From contig NZ_JAQJZJ010000003.1 in the NCBI RefSeq assembly GCF_027988105.1, positions 434,001 to 498,000 of the forward strand: 64,000 bases of DNA. The letters are read 5' to 3'. The position numbers and the translations under genes are program-made. Origin of the DNA: Pseudomonas aestuarii (GTDB lineage Bacteria; Pseudomonadota; Gammaproteobacteria; Pseudomonadales; Pseudomonadaceae). Of this stretch, positions 43,594-52,840 are shown one piece after another. The notes under the pieces were generated by a model that did no database searches, had not been told where the DNA came from, and saw only the letters and a list, made by a program, of their open reading frames with translations. Position 1 is the stretch's first letter, and each line of letters opens with the position of its first letter.

Positions 43594-46203
43594 GTGCTTG
43601 AAGCCTATCGCATACACGTAGCAGAGCGTGCCGCTCAGGGTATCGTGCCCCAGCCGCTGAACGCCGAACAAACCGCAGGCCTGATCGAGCTGCTGAAGAA
43701 CCCGCCGGTTGGCGAAGAAGCCTTTCTCCTCGACCTGATCACCAACCGCGTACCGCCAGGCGTGGACGAAGCTGCCTACGTCAAGGCCGGTTTCCTCTCT
43801 GCTGTCGCCAAAGGCGAAGCCACTTCCCCGCTGATCGACAAGCAACACGCCGTCGAACTGCTCGGCACCATGCAGGGCGGCTACAACATCGCCACCCTGG
43901 TTGAGCTGCTCGACGACAGCGAACTGGCCGCTACTACTGCTGCCCAACTGAAGCACACCCTGCTGATGTTCGACGCTTTCCACGACGTTGCGGAAAAAGC
44001 CAAGAACGGCAACGCTCACGCTCAAGGCGTGCTGCAGTCCTGGGCCGATGGCGAGTGGTTCAAGAACCGCCCGACCCTGGCCGACAAGATCAGCCTGCGC
44101 GTGTTCAAGGTGACTGGCGAAACCAACACCGACGACCTCTCCCCTGCACCCGATGCCTGGTCGCGCCCGGATATCCCGCTGCACGCCCTGGCCATGCTGA
44201 AAATGGCGCGCGATGGCATCGTGCCCGATGAGCAAGGCGTCACCGGCCCGATGAAGCAAATCGAAACCATGCGCGGCGAAGGCTTCCCCATCGCTTACGT
44301 GGGTGACGTGGTCGGTACCGGCTCCTCGCGCAAATCCGCCACCAACTCGGTGCTGTGGTTCTTCGGCGACGACGTACCGAACGTGCCGAACAAGCGCGCG
44401 GGCGGCTTCTGCTTCGGCAACAAGATTGCTCCGATCTTCTACAACACCATGGAAGACGCCGGCGCCCTGCCGATCGAATTTGACGTCTCTAATATGCACA
44501 TGGGCGATGTGATCGACCTGTATCCGCATGCCGGCAAAGTCTGCAAGCACGGCAGCGACGAAGTCCTCACCCGCTTCGAGATGAAGACCCCGGTCCTGCT
44601 CGACGAAGTGCGTGCTGGCGGCCGTATCCCGCTGATCATTGGTCGCGGTCTGACCGAGAAGGCCCGTGCCGAACTGGGCCTGGGCCCAACCGATCTGTTC
44701 AAGCTGCCTGAGCCGCCTGCTGTCAGCACCAAGGGTTTCACCCTGGCGCAGAAGATGGTTGGCAAGGCCTGCGGCCTGGCGGAAGGTCAAGGCGTACGCC
44801 CTGGCACCTACTGCGAACCGAAGATGACCACCGTCGGCTCCCAGGACACCACTGGCCCGATGACTCGCGACGAGCTGAAAGACCTGGCGTGCCTGGGCTT
44901 CTCCGCCGACCTGGTCATGCAGTCGTTCTGCCACACCGCGGCCTACCCGAAGCCGATCGACGTCACCACCCACCACACCCTGCCGGATTTCATCCGTACC
45001 CGTGGCGGCGTGTCCCTGCGTCCGGGCGACGGCATCATCCACAGCTGGCTGAACCGCATGCTGCTGCCGGATACCGTCGGTACCGGTGGCGACTCGCACA
45101 CCCGCTTCCCGATGGGCATCTCGTTCCCGGCCGGCTCCGGCCTGGTCGCGTTCGCCGCCGCCACCGGCGTCATGCCGCTGGACATGCCAGAGTCCATCCT
45201 GGTGCGCTTCAAGGGCAAACTGCAACCAGGCATCACCCTGCGTGACCTAGTGCATGCCATCCCTTACTACGCGATCCAGAAAGGCCTGCTGACCGTCGAG
45301 AAGAAGGGCAAGATCAACGCCTTCTCTGGCCGCATCCTCGAGATCGAAGGCCTGGACGAGCTGACCGTCGAGCAAGCCTTTGAGCTGTCCGACGCCTCCG
45401 CCGAGCGCTCCGCTGCCGGTTGCACCATCAAGCTGCCGGAAAAGGCCATCGCCGAGTACCTGCAATCGAACATCACCCTGCTGCGCTGGATGATCAGCGA
45501 AGGCTACGGCGATGCACGGACCATGGAGCGTCGCGCTCAGGCGATGGAAGCCTGGCTGGCCGATCCTAAGCTGATGGCTGCCGACAAGGACGCCGAGTAC
45601 GCCGAAATCATCGAAATCGACCTGGCTGATATCAACGAGCCGGTGCTCTGCGCCCCGAACGATCCGGACGACGCCCGTCTGCTGTCCAGCGTTCAAGGCG
45701 AGAAGATCGACGAAGTGTTCATCGGCTCGTGCATGACCAACATTGGTCACTTCCGCGCGGCCGGCAAGTTGCTGGAAAAAGTCGAAGGCTCCCTGCCTAC
45801 ACGTCTGTGGCTGTCGCCACCGACCAAGATGGACCAGCATCAGCTTACCGAAGAAGGCTACTACGGCATCTACGGTAAAGCCGGCGCCCGCCTGGAAATG
45901 CCGGGCTGCTCGCTGTGCATGGGTAACCAGGCACGCGTTGAAGCGAACTCCACCGTGGTGTCGACCTCGACCCGTAACTTCCCCAACCGTCTGGGCGATG
46001 GTGCCAACGTCTACCTGGCTTCGGCCGAGTTGGCTGCGGTTGCGGCGATCACCGGCAAACTGCCGACCGTCGAGGAGTACATGGTCTACGCGAAGGAAAT
46101 CGACACCATGGCAGCCGATGTCTATCGCTACCTGAGTTTCGACCAGATCGCCGAGTTCCGTGAAGCGGCAGCGAACGCCAACATCCCGGTCGTTCAAGCC
46201 TAA
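43594..46203 (+). CDS. acnB: Aconitate hydratase B
   Basis: 869 residues. The GTG at 43594 is chosen because AcnB proteins start MLEAYR...ERAAQGI and GAGGG lies 10 nt upstream; the frame is open from 43567. Contains the AcnB HEAT-like N-domain, the swivel domain, the cluster ligands (SFCHTA, GSCMTNIGHFRAA, GCSLCMGNQ) and RNA-binding potential. Interconverts citrate and isocitrate in the TCA cycle. Confidence 0.97.
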   Translation: MLEAYRIHVAERAAQGIVPQPLNAEQTAGLIELLKNPPVGEEAFLLDLITNRVPPGVDEAAYVKAGFLSAVAKGEATSPLIDKQHAVELLGTMQGGYNIATLVELLDDSELAATTAAQLKHTLLMFDAFHDVAEKAKNGNAHAQGVLQSWADGEWFKNRPTLADKISLRVFKVTGETNTDDLSPAPDAWSRPDIPLHALAMLKMARDGIVPDEQGVTGPMKQIETMRGEGFPIAYVGDVVGTGSSRKSATNSVLWFFGDDVPNVPNKRAGGFCFGNKIAPIFYNTMEDAGALPIEFDVSNMHMGDVIDLYPHAGKVCKHGSDEVLTRFEMKTPVLLDEVRAGGRIPLIIGRGLTEKARAELGLGPTDLFKLPEPPAVSTKGFTLAQKMVGKACGLAEGQGVRPGTYCEPKMTTVGSQDTTGPMTRDELKDLACLGFSADLVMQSFCHTAAYPKPIDVTTHHTLPDFIRTRGGVSLRPGDGIIHSWLNRMLLPDTVGTGGDSHTRFPMGISFPAGSGLVAFAAATGVMPLDMPESILVRFKGKLQPGITLRDLVHAIPYYAIQKGLLTVEKKGKINAFSGRILEIEGLDELTVEQAFELSDASAERSAAGCTIKLPEKAIAEYLQSNITLLRWMISEGYGDARTMERRAQAMEAWLADPKLMAADKDAEYAEIIEIDLADINEPVLCAPNDPDDARLLSSVQGEKIDEVFIGSCMTNIGHFRAAGKLLEKVEGSLPTRLWLSPPTKMDQHQLTEEGYYGIYGKAGARLEMPGCSLCMGNQARVEANSTVVSTSTRNFPNRLGDGANVYLASAELAAVAAITGKLPTVEEYMVYAKEIDTMAADVYRYLSFDQIAEFREAAANANIPVVQA

Positions 46204-46218
46204 CGCTACAACGCAACA

Positions 46219-46249
46219 AAAAGAGCCCCGCCATCGTGCGGGGCTTTTT
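46219..46249 (+). terminator. acnB terminator
   Basis: Stem AGCCCCGC / GCGGGGCT with a CATCGT loop and TTTTT. Confidence 0.9.
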
Positions 46250-46339
46250 CTTGCCTGAAGTCCTTGAGGTGAATGCCCAGCGGCTATCTGGTGCAGGAGG
46301 GGGTAACCGCAGACTCACTGCCAGCCTAAGGAGCACGTC

Positions 46340-46429
46340 ATGAAAACCTGACCTGTTGCAGCGCCCTGGCCGGCTGCAGCAGCGCATCCACCATCACCAC
46401 CAGCGAGAGCGACGCCATGCGCCCATAGC
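46340..46429 (+). pseudogene. Frameshifted micro-lipoprotein remnant
   Basis: A good Shine-Dalgarno site (AAGGAG) precedes ATG 46340, but the frame stops after three codons (ATG AAA ACC TGA). With one extra A in the A-run it would read MKNLTCCSALAGCSSASTIT and go on to a stop at 46427-46429, a lipobox (LAGC) peptide. Either a real deletion or a sequencing error in an A-run. The rest of 46250-46511 holds nothing I recognise. Confidence 0.35.
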
Positions 46430-46511
46430 CGGTGCTAATCATTTCACACCGCCAATGCCTTCCCCTCCATTGCCCTGCGCCAGTCATGATTCTGCCAACA
46501 GATCCCGCGCA

Positions 46512-46528
46512 CTGGCATATCACTTGCT
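46512..46528 (+). promoter_or_regulatory. Sigma-54 promoter for nasS-nasT
   Basis: CTGGCATATCACTTGCT has GG and GC 10 bp apart and an exact TTGCT -12 element. It lies 125 bp upstream of the nasS start. Nitrogen control via NtrC is likely; no clean NtrC site was found. Confidence 0.7.
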
Positions 46529-46652
46529 TTATCCCAAACAACTGAGCCCTTCCAACGGCGGAATCGGCTCAATAGACAATGGTGTCGCTCCAATCGCTGG
46601 GTCATGCAGCCATTGGAACGGTACCTTTTTGCGTTGATCTGGGAAAAACGCC

Positions 46653-47864
46653 ATGAGCGAGCATACACACAGCCGTATCGATACACAGGCATGGCCTGCC
46701 GGCAGCGAGGCTCCGGAAAAGCGCGTACTGAACGTGGGTTTCATGGCCCTGACTGATGCCGCCTCGGTGATTGTCGCCGCCACCCAGGGCTTCGCCGAGA
46801 AGCATGGGTTAACCATCAACCTGCAGCGCCAGGCGTCCTGGGCCAGCCTGCGCGACAAACTGCTCAGTGGCGAACTTGATGCCGCGCACAGCCTCTATGG
46901 CCTGATTTATGGTGTGCAGCTTGGCCTTGGCGGCGCGCCGGCCACCGATATGGCAGTATTGATGGGCCTGAACCAGAACGGCCAGAGCATCAACCTGTCC
47001 CATGCCCTGCAATTCGCTGGCGTGACCACAAGCGACGCACTAAAGCTGCGCGCGCACCAAAACAGCGCAAGACTGACCTTCGCTCAGACCCTGCCCACCG
47101 GCACCCACGCCATGTGGCTGTATTACTGGCTGGCCAGTCAGGGCATTCACCCACTCAACGATGTCGATAGCGTGGTGGTGCCGCCGCCACAAATGGTCGC
47201 TCACCTCAAAGCCAGGCGCATCGATGGTTTCTGCGCAGGCGAGCCTTGGTGCGCCCAGGCGGTCGATGAAAATCTTGGGTTTACCCTGGCCACCACCCAG
47301 TCGATCTGGCCGGACCACCCGGAAAAGGTCCTCGGCTGTACCCGTGCCTTTGTCGAGCAGCACCCCAATAGCGCCCGCGCCTTGGTGATGGCCGTACTGG
47401 AGGCCAGTCGCTTCATCGACGACAACGAAGAGAACAAACGCAGCACCGCGCAATTGCTCAGCGGCAACGACTATGTGGGGGCGCCACTGAGCGCCATCCA
47501 GCCACGCTTCCTCGGTCAGTATCAGGATGGTCTTGGCCATGCCTGGCTGGACCCGCACCCGTTGCGCTTTCACGCCGACGGGGCAGTCAACATGCCCTAC
47601 CTCTCCGACGGTATGTGGTTCATGACCCAGTTTCGCCGCTGGGGCCTGCTGCGCGACGACCCCGACTACCTTGGCATTGCCCGCCAGGTACAACAGCTTG
47701 ACCTCTACTGTCAGGCGGCGGAGGCTTTGCATATCAAGGTACCGGCCGAACAGCGCAGCGCCACACTGCTCGATGGCAAGACCTGGAATGGCTCAGATCC
47801 GGCTGGCTATGCCCGCAGCTTCACGCTCCACGCCTTGGCCGACAGCGACGCTGTCGCCCTGTAA
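46653..47864 (+). CDS. nasS: Nitrate/nitrite sensor NasS
   Basis: 403 residues of the NrtA/CmpA substrate-binding fold, but with no signal peptide, so cytoplasmic as in known NasS. NVGFMALTDAASVIVA and GEPWCAQAV are family motifs. NasS binds NasT and releases it when nitrate or nitrite is bound. 17 bp upstream of nasT. Confidence 0.93.
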   Translation: MSEHTHSRIDTQAWPAGSEAPEKRVLNVGFMALTDAASVIVAATQGFAEKHGLTINLQRQASWASLRDKLLSGELDAAHSLYGLIYGVQLGLGGAPATDMAVLMGLNQNGQSINLSHALQFAGVTTSDALKLRAHQNSARLTFAQTLPTGTHAMWLYYWLASQGIHPLNDVDSVVVPPPQMVAHLKARRIDGFCAGEPWCAQAVDENLGFTLATTQSIWPDHPEKVLGCTRAFVEQHPNSARALVMAVLEASRFIDDNEENKRSTAQLLSGNDYVGAPLSAIQPRFLGQYQDGLGHAWLDPHPLRFHADGAVNMPYLSDGMWFMTQFRRWGLLRDDPDYLGIARQVQQLDLYCQAAEALHIKVPAEQRSATLLDGKTWNGSDPAGYARSFTLHALADSDAVAL

Positions 47865-47881
47865 TTGCCCGGAGAGCTTCT

Positions 47882-48460
47882 ATGCTGCGCATCCTATTGA
47901 TCAACGACACCCCGAAGAAGGTCGGACGCCTGAAAACCGCGCTGATCGAAGCCGGTTTCGAGGTGATCGACGAATCAGGACTGACCATCGACCTGCCCGA
48001 ACGCGTCGAGGCCGTACGCCCCGACGTGATCCTGATCGACACCGAATCCCCAAGCCGCGATGTGATGGAACAAGTGGTACTGGTCAGCCGTGACCAACCG
48101 CGTCCGATCGTCATGTTCACCGACGAGCACGACCCTGGGGTAATGCGTCAGGCCATTCAGTCCGGGGTCAGTGCCTATATCGTCGAAGGCATCCACGCTC
48201 AACGCCTGCAACCAATACTCGACGTGGCCATGGCCCGTTTCGAGAGCGATCAGGCGTTACGCGCCCAGCTACAGGCTCGCGACGCACAGCTTGCCGAGCG
48301 CAAGCGCATCGAACTGGCCAAAGGCCTGCTGATGAAAATGAAAAGCTGCAACGAGGAAGAGGCCTACACCCTGATGCGTCGCCAAGCCATGAGCCGGCAG
48401 CAGAAACTGTTGCAGGTCGCCGAGCAGATCATCGCCATGCACGACATGCTGGGCGGCTGA
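47882..48460 (+). CDS. nasT: ANTAR-domain antiterminator NasT
   Basis: 192 residues. N-terminal receiver-like domain (the acidic pocket is reduced; DTPKK replaces the usual DD pair). C-terminal ANTAR helices (ERKRIELAKGLLMKMK, EAYTLMRRQAMSRQ, then VAEQII). It binds paired RNA hairpins and prevents termination. A matching hairpin and terminator lie in front of nrtA at 51270-51367. Confidence 0.95.
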   Translation: MLRILLINDTPKKVGRLKTALIEAGFEVIDESGLTIDLPERVEAVRPDVILIDTESPSRDVMEQVVLVSRDQPRPIVMFTDEHDPGVMRQAIQSGVSAYIVEGIHAQRLQPILDVAMARFESDQALRAQLQARDAQLAERKRIELAKGLLMKMKSCNEEEAYTLMRRQAMSRQQKLLQVAEQIIAMHDMLGG

Positions 48461-48632
48461 AGCCACCATCGGGCCCTGAGCTGCAAGCAGCAGCAAGGCA
48501 GGACAAGTGATGCATGTCCTGCCCTCCTGCCTCTCGACAGATGCCCCTATTCCCGCTTATCTTCGCCGCCAGGCCACAGCAGGTGGCCAACGTCGCTCGG
48601 ACGGTTCCGGGCGCTTACGTTCCGAGGACAGC

Positions 48633-49874
48633 ATGGCTGACCAAGCTCCGCGTCGCTTTGCGCGCATCGATAGACTCCCGCCTTACGTATTCAACATCAC
48701 TGCCGAACTTAAGATGGCTGCCCGTCGCCGCGGTGAGGACATCATCGACTTCAGCATGGGTAACCCCGACGGCCCGACACCGCCACATATCGTCGAGAAG
48801 CTGGTACAGGTCGCCCAGCGCGAAGATACCCATGGCTACTCCACCTCCCGCGGCATCCCGCGCCTGCGCCGCGCCATCTCGCGCTGGTACAAGGACCGCT
48901 ACGACGTCGAGGTCGACCCGGACAGCGAAGCCATCGTCACCATCGGCTCCAAGGAAGGCCTGGCGCACCTGATGCTCGCCACCCTGGATCATGGCGACAC
49001 CGTGCTGGTGCCCAACCCCAGCTACCCGATCCACATCTACGGTGCGGTGATCGCCGGTGCCCAGGTGCGCTCGGTGCCGCTGGTGCCCGGGGTGGACTTC
49101 TTCGCCGAACTGGAACGGGCGATTCGCGAATCCATCCCCAAGCCGAAGATGATGATCCTCGGTTTTCCCTCCAACCCCACCGCCCAATGCGTGGAGCTGG
49201 ACTTCTTCGAGCGCGTGGTGGCCCTGGCCAAGCAGTACGACGTGTTGGTGATTCACGATCTGGCCTATGCCGATATCGTCTACGACGGCTGGAAGGCGCC
49301 GTCGATCATGCAGGTTCCGGGGGCCAAGGACATTGCCGTGGAGTTCTTCACCCTGTCGAAGAGCTACAACATGGCCGGTTGGCGTATTGGCTTCATGGTC
49401 GGCAACAAGGAACTGGTCAACGCCCTGGCGCGGATCAAGAGCTACCACGACTATGGCACCTTCACGCCGCTGCAAGTCGCCGCCATCGCAGCGCTGGAAG
49501 GCGATCAACAGTGCGTGCTCGATATCGCCGAACAGTATCGCCAGCGCCGCAATGTGCTGGTCAAAGGCCTGCATGAGATCGGCTGGATGGTGGTGAACCC
49601 GAAAGCCTCGATGTACGTCTGGGCCAAGATTCCCGAAGCCTACGCCAAGCTCGGTTCGCTGGAGTTCGCCAAGAAGCTGCTGCTGGATGCCAAGGTATGC
49701 GTGTCACCCGGCATCGGCTTTGGCGATTATGGCGACGACCATGTGCGCTTTGCCCTGATCGAGAACCAGGATCGCATTCGCCAAGCCGTACGCGGGATCA
49801 AGGCGATGTTCCGTACCGATGGCTTGATTCAGGCCCCGGTGCCGAGCAAAACGCGCAAGGGCACCGAAGGCTAA
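48633..49874 (+). CDS. alaC: Alanine-type aminotransferase AlaC
   Basis: 413 residues from ATG 48633 ([20 protein letters not shown]), GAGG 7 nt upstream; the frame opens earlier. PLP-dependent class I fold; catalytic Lys in [15 protein letters not shown]. Length equals E. coli AlaC (412). Transfers amino groups between glutamate and pyruvate. Confidence 0.93.
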   Translation: MADQAPRRFARIDRLPPYVFNITAELKMAARRRGEDIIDFSMGNPDGPTPPHIVEKLVQVAQREDTHGYSTSRGIPRLRRAISRWYKDRYDVEVDPDSEAIVTIGSKEGLAHLMLATLDHGDTVLVPNPSYPIHIYGAVIAGAQVRSVPLVPGVDFFAELERAIRESIPKPKMMILGFPSNPTAQCVELDFFERVVALAKQYDVLVIHDLAYADIVYDGWKAPSIMQVPGAKDIAVEFFTLSKSYNMAGWRIGFMVGNKELVNALARIKSYHDYGTFTPLQVAAIAALEGDQQCVLDIAEQYRQRRNVLVKGLHEIGWMVVNPKASMYVWAKIPEAYAKLGSLEFAKKLLLDAKVCVSPGIGFGDYGDDHVRFALIENQDRIRQAVRGIKAMFRTDGLIQAPVPSKTRKGTEG

Positions 49875-49937
49875 GCCATTTGCTTCGTGCCCGCTGATGC
49901 AACTTGGCGGGCACGACAGCCGGCGGCAGCCCGCGCC

Positions 49938-50330
49938 TCAGCCCGAATAGTCCAGCACTGTCCAGACCCGGGCCAGCCCATTGCCAAGCATGCAGCCAGC
50001 GGCGCCAAGCTGCTGCTTGTTGCGCAGCGATATCAGGGTGGTGGCACCGCCGGCATCAGCGGCGCGCTCGGTCAGCCATTGCACCCGGCCGCAGTTTGCC
50101 GTTTCGATCACATAGCTGGCGGCCAGGACAGAATGCGGGCTGGGCAGCACGATCACATCCATCACGGTGCCGCGCTCCTCCACCCGCTTGCCATCCGAAA
50201 CCATTACCGCCCAGGCCTGGCTGTTTTCAATCACCAGATAAGAGCCATTGGCCCTGGGTCGCTCGACCTGCGGCTGGGCGCAGCCTGCCAGCAGCCCCAA
50301 CAGCACAATTGTCATCAGCATCTGTTGCAT
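49938..50330 (-). CDS. Small putative lipoprotein
   Basis: 130 residues. Signal sequence MQQMLMTIVLLGLLAGC with lipobox LAGC. The mature part has two cysteines (ETANCGRVQW, AAGCMLGNG) and is mostly beta-rich. GGAG precedes ATG 50330. No family recognised. Confidence 0.75.
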   Translation of the reverse strand: MQQMLMTIVLLGLLAGCAQPQVERPRANGSYLVIENSQAWAVMVSDGKRVEERGTVMDVIVLPSPHSVLAASYVIETANCGRVQWLTERAADAGGATTLISLRNKQQLGAAGCMLGNGLARVWTVLDYSG

Positions 50331-50436
50331 TACTAGTTGCTCCTCTGCAGTCCCGATGGTCAGCGGCTGTGCCAGCGACTGACCAGGGGTGATCGAGTGA
50401 ATACCCAGAAAGGCTTGGCTTTACTATTGTCGAATA

Positions 50437-50452
50437 CTGTTTATTTGTACAG
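50437..50452 (+). promoter_or_regulatory. LexA (SOS) box
   Basis: CTGTTTATTTGTACAG is CTGT-N8-ACAG, the full palindromic LexA consensus with an A/T-rich centre. It lies 90 bp before the gene at 50542. Confidence 0.7.
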
Positions 50453-50541
50453 TCTTTTTAGACTACCCTTGTCCCTGCTATCTCGTCAGGTCTGCAGACA
50501 GCGAATCTGGCCAATCCACAGCGTCAATCAGGAGCACAACG

Positions 50542-50859
50542 ATGCTGGATGTCTTGCAACTGAAACACAGCGTGAACCAGATGCCTCTGGATAAAGTTCG
50601 CGCCACAGCCGCCGAACTGCACCTGGAGGGGATTGTCACCGAGGGCCGAACGCCTTTCACCCGCGTGCACTTCAACACCTGCTTCGCCGAAATCGAAGCG
50701 CTGCTGCAACGTGCCGGCTATCACAAGCAACTGGACGTGGTGGGCTATCAGGGGCTTGCCTACGCCATGTTCGATCCGGCGCGCTGGGATGCTGTCGATG
50801 TGCTCAAGTGGCTCAAGGAGTTTGTCGAGGAGGCGCAGATGAAACCTGCCGCTCGATAA
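50542..50859 (+). CDS. Conserved hypothetical, probably SOS-regulated
   Basis: 105 residues, no TM or signal. MLDVLQLKHSVNQMPLDKVR, then VHFNTCFAEIEALLQRAGYH and VGYQGLAYAMFDPARW. I recall similar proteins in other Pseudomonas but no function. The LexA box upstream suggests expression after DNA damage; it may be a small SOS effector. Confidence 0.75.
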   Translation: MLDVLQLKHSVNQMPLDKVRATAAELHLEGIVTEGRTPFTRVHFNTCFAEIEALLQRAGYHKQLDVVGYQGLAYAMFDPARWDAVDVLKWLKEFVEEAQMKPAAR

Positions 50860-51228
50860 ACCCAGGCGCCATCACCCCTCGATTGCGTAGGCTGCGGCGT
50901 CGTGCGTAATGGTGCAGCCATCTGCTCTGCATTGACGACAGCTAGCGGCCAAACCACCCCCCTCCAAGTTGCCGGGCCGGCTGCATGAAAAGCGAACCAA
51001 AAGCGCTCATTGCCCCGTCAGCGCGCCCGCCATTGGATCAAATTCCCGCCAGCAGGCCGACACTTCTCCCCTTCTGTCTGCAGCGAGCGCTGGATTCCTT
51101 AGCTATATTTAGCCTGAGCTACACAGTCTATCTAACTGATATATATAGCTTATCTATAGCTGGTCTAGAATCGGTCGAGGTGCAGGAATAGCCACAGGCA
51201 AGCCGCCATGCCCATGGCCTTGGCAAAC

Positions 51229-51245
51229 CTGGCAAGCCCTTTGCT
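51229..51245 (+). promoter_or_regulatory. Sigma-54 promoter for nrtABD
   Basis: CTGGCAAGCCCTTTGCT has GG and GC exactly 10 bp apart with a full TTGCT. Transcription should begin near 51256, so the ANTAR hairpin and terminator lie within the leader. The A/T-rich stretch 51100-51175 may bend for IHF. 50860-51228 has no supported gene. Confidence 0.75.
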
Positions 51246-51269
51246 TATATCTCTCCAAGACCTAACACC

Positions 51270-51303
51270 CGTCTTCGGATCGCCAACGGCGGTGATCGAG
51301 ACG
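51270..51303 (+). promoter_or_regulatory. ANTAR-type hairpin (hexaloop AACGGC)
   Basis: GATCGCC (51278-51284) pairs with GGTGATC (51291-51297) around a six-base loop AACGGC, with A at loop position 1 and G at 4, as in known ANTAR targets. The stem extends with CGTCT / AGACG (51270-51274 / 51299-51303). A second, upstream hairpin (AAGAC / GTCTT, 51258-51262 / 51271-51275) is weaker and has a nine-base loop. Confidence 0.65.
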
Positions 51304-51310
51304 AATAGAC

Positions 51311-51367
51311 AAAGACGTCAAAGGCACCCTGCCCTCGCTGGCAGAGTTGTCCGTTGACGTCTTTTTT
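51311..51367 (+). terminator. nrt leader terminator
   Basis: AAAGACGTCAA pairs with TTGACGTCTTT, with an inner CTGCC / GGCAG hairpin, followed by six T. It ends 25 bp before the nrtA start, so expression requires readthrough or antitermination. Confidence 0.88.
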
Positions 51368-51392
51368 CGTTTCCGAGAACTGAGGAACCACC

Positions 51393-52781
51393 ATGCGCAA
51401 CTCCACCGCTCGCCGCTCCTTCATGAAAAAGACCCTGACTGGCCTGGGCTGCGCCGCCGTCATGCTGCTCACGCCACTGAGCATGCAGATCGCTCACGCC
51501 GCCAACCCGGAGAAGGATGAACTCAAGCTTGGCTTCATCAAGCTGACCGACATGGCCCCACTGGCGATTGCCTACGAGAAAGGCTTCTTCGAGGACGAGG
51601 GCCTCTACGTCACCCTGGAAGCCCAGGCCAATTGGAAAGTCCTGCTGGACCGGGTGATCACCGGCGAACTGGACGGCGCGCACATGCTCGCCGGCCAACC
51701 CCTGGGCGCCACCATCGGCTTCGGCACCAAGGCCGACATCGTCACCGCCTTCTCCATGGACCTCAATGGCAATGGCATCACCATGTCCAACGCCGTCTGG
51801 GATGAAATGAAGAAGCATGTGCCGATGGAAAACGGCAAGCCGGTACACCCGATCAAGGCCGACGCGCTACTGCCGGTGATCGAGCAATACAAGGCCAAGG
51901 GCAAGCCCTTCAATCTGGGCATGGTGTTCCCGGTTTCTACCCACAACTATGAGTTGCGCTACTGGCTGGCTGCCGGCGGCATCAATCCAGGCTACTACGC
52001 GCCGGCCAAGGGCGACATCGCCGGCACCCTCAACGCCGACGCGCTGCTCTCGGTGACCCCGCCGCCGCAAATGCCGGCCACCCTCGAGGCCGGCACCATC
52101 AGCGGCTACTGTGTGGGCGAACCCTGGAACCAGGCCGCCGTATTCAAGGGCATCGGCGTGCCGGTGATCACCGACTACGAAATCTGGAAGAACAACCCGG
52201 AGAAAGTGCTCGGGGTGTCGAAAGCCTGGGCCGATGCCAACCCGGAAACCCACAAGCGGCTGGTCAAGGCACTGATCCGCGCTGGCATGTGGCTGGATGA
52301 AAACAACAACGCCAACCGCCAGGAAGCCGTGGAGATCCTTTCGCGTCCCGAGTACGTCGGCGCCGATGCCAAGGTGATTGCCAACTCGATGACCGGCACC
52401 TTCGAGTACGAGAAGGGCGACAAGCGCGCGGTCCCGGACTTCAACGTGTTCTTCCGCTATAACGCGACCTACCCCTACTACTCCGACGCCATCTGGTACC
52501 TGACCCAGATGCGCCGCTGGGGCCAGGTTGGCGAAGCCAAACCGGACAGCTGGTACTTCGATATCGCCAAACAGGTCTACCTGCCGGCGGTGTACACAAG
52601 TGCCGCCAACGAGTTGATCGCAGAAGGCAAGGCCAAGGCCGAAGACTTTCCCCTGGCCGGCGAAGAAGGTTTCCGGGCGCCCACCAACGAGTTCATCGAT
52701 GGCCTGACCTATGACGGGCGCAAACCGAACGAGTACATCAACCAGTTCAAGATTGGCTTGAAACCCGACTCAGTTCTGTAA
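51393..52781 (+). CDS. nrtA: Nitrate ABC transporter substrate-binding protein
   Basis: 462 residues with a twin-arginine signal ([10 protein letters not shown] followed by a hydrophobic stretch ending AHA). NrtA/CmpA family: [43 protein letters not shown]. Periplasmic nitrate binder. Paralogue of the cytoplasmic NasS in this window. Confidence 0.95.
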   Translation: MRNSTARRSFMKKTLTGLGCAAVMLLTPLSMQIAHAANPEKDELKLGFIKLTDMAPLAIAYEKGFFEDEGLYVTLEAQANWKVLLDRVITGELDGAHMLAGQPLGATIGFGTKADIVTAFSMDLNGNGITMSNAVWDEMKKHVPMENGKPVHPIKADALLPVIEQYKAKGKPFNLGMVFPVSTHNYELRYWLAAGGINPGYYAPAKGDIAGTLNADALLSVTPPPQMPATLEAGTISGYCVGEPWNQAAVFKGIGVPVITDYEIWKNNPEKVLGVSKAWADANPETHKRLVKALIRAGMWLDENNNANRQEAVEILSRPEYVGADAKVIANSMTGTFEYEKGDKRAVPDFNVFFRYNATYPYYSDAIWYLTQMRRWGQVGEAKPDSWYFDIAKQVYLPAVYTSAANELIAEGKAKAEDFPLAGEEGFRAPTNEFIDGLTYDGRKPNEYINQFKIGLKPDSVL

Positions 52782-52840
52782 CGCAGCCATTGCCCTGGGG
52801 GCCGGACACACCGGCCCCCCTCTGCTCCGAGGACAAGACG

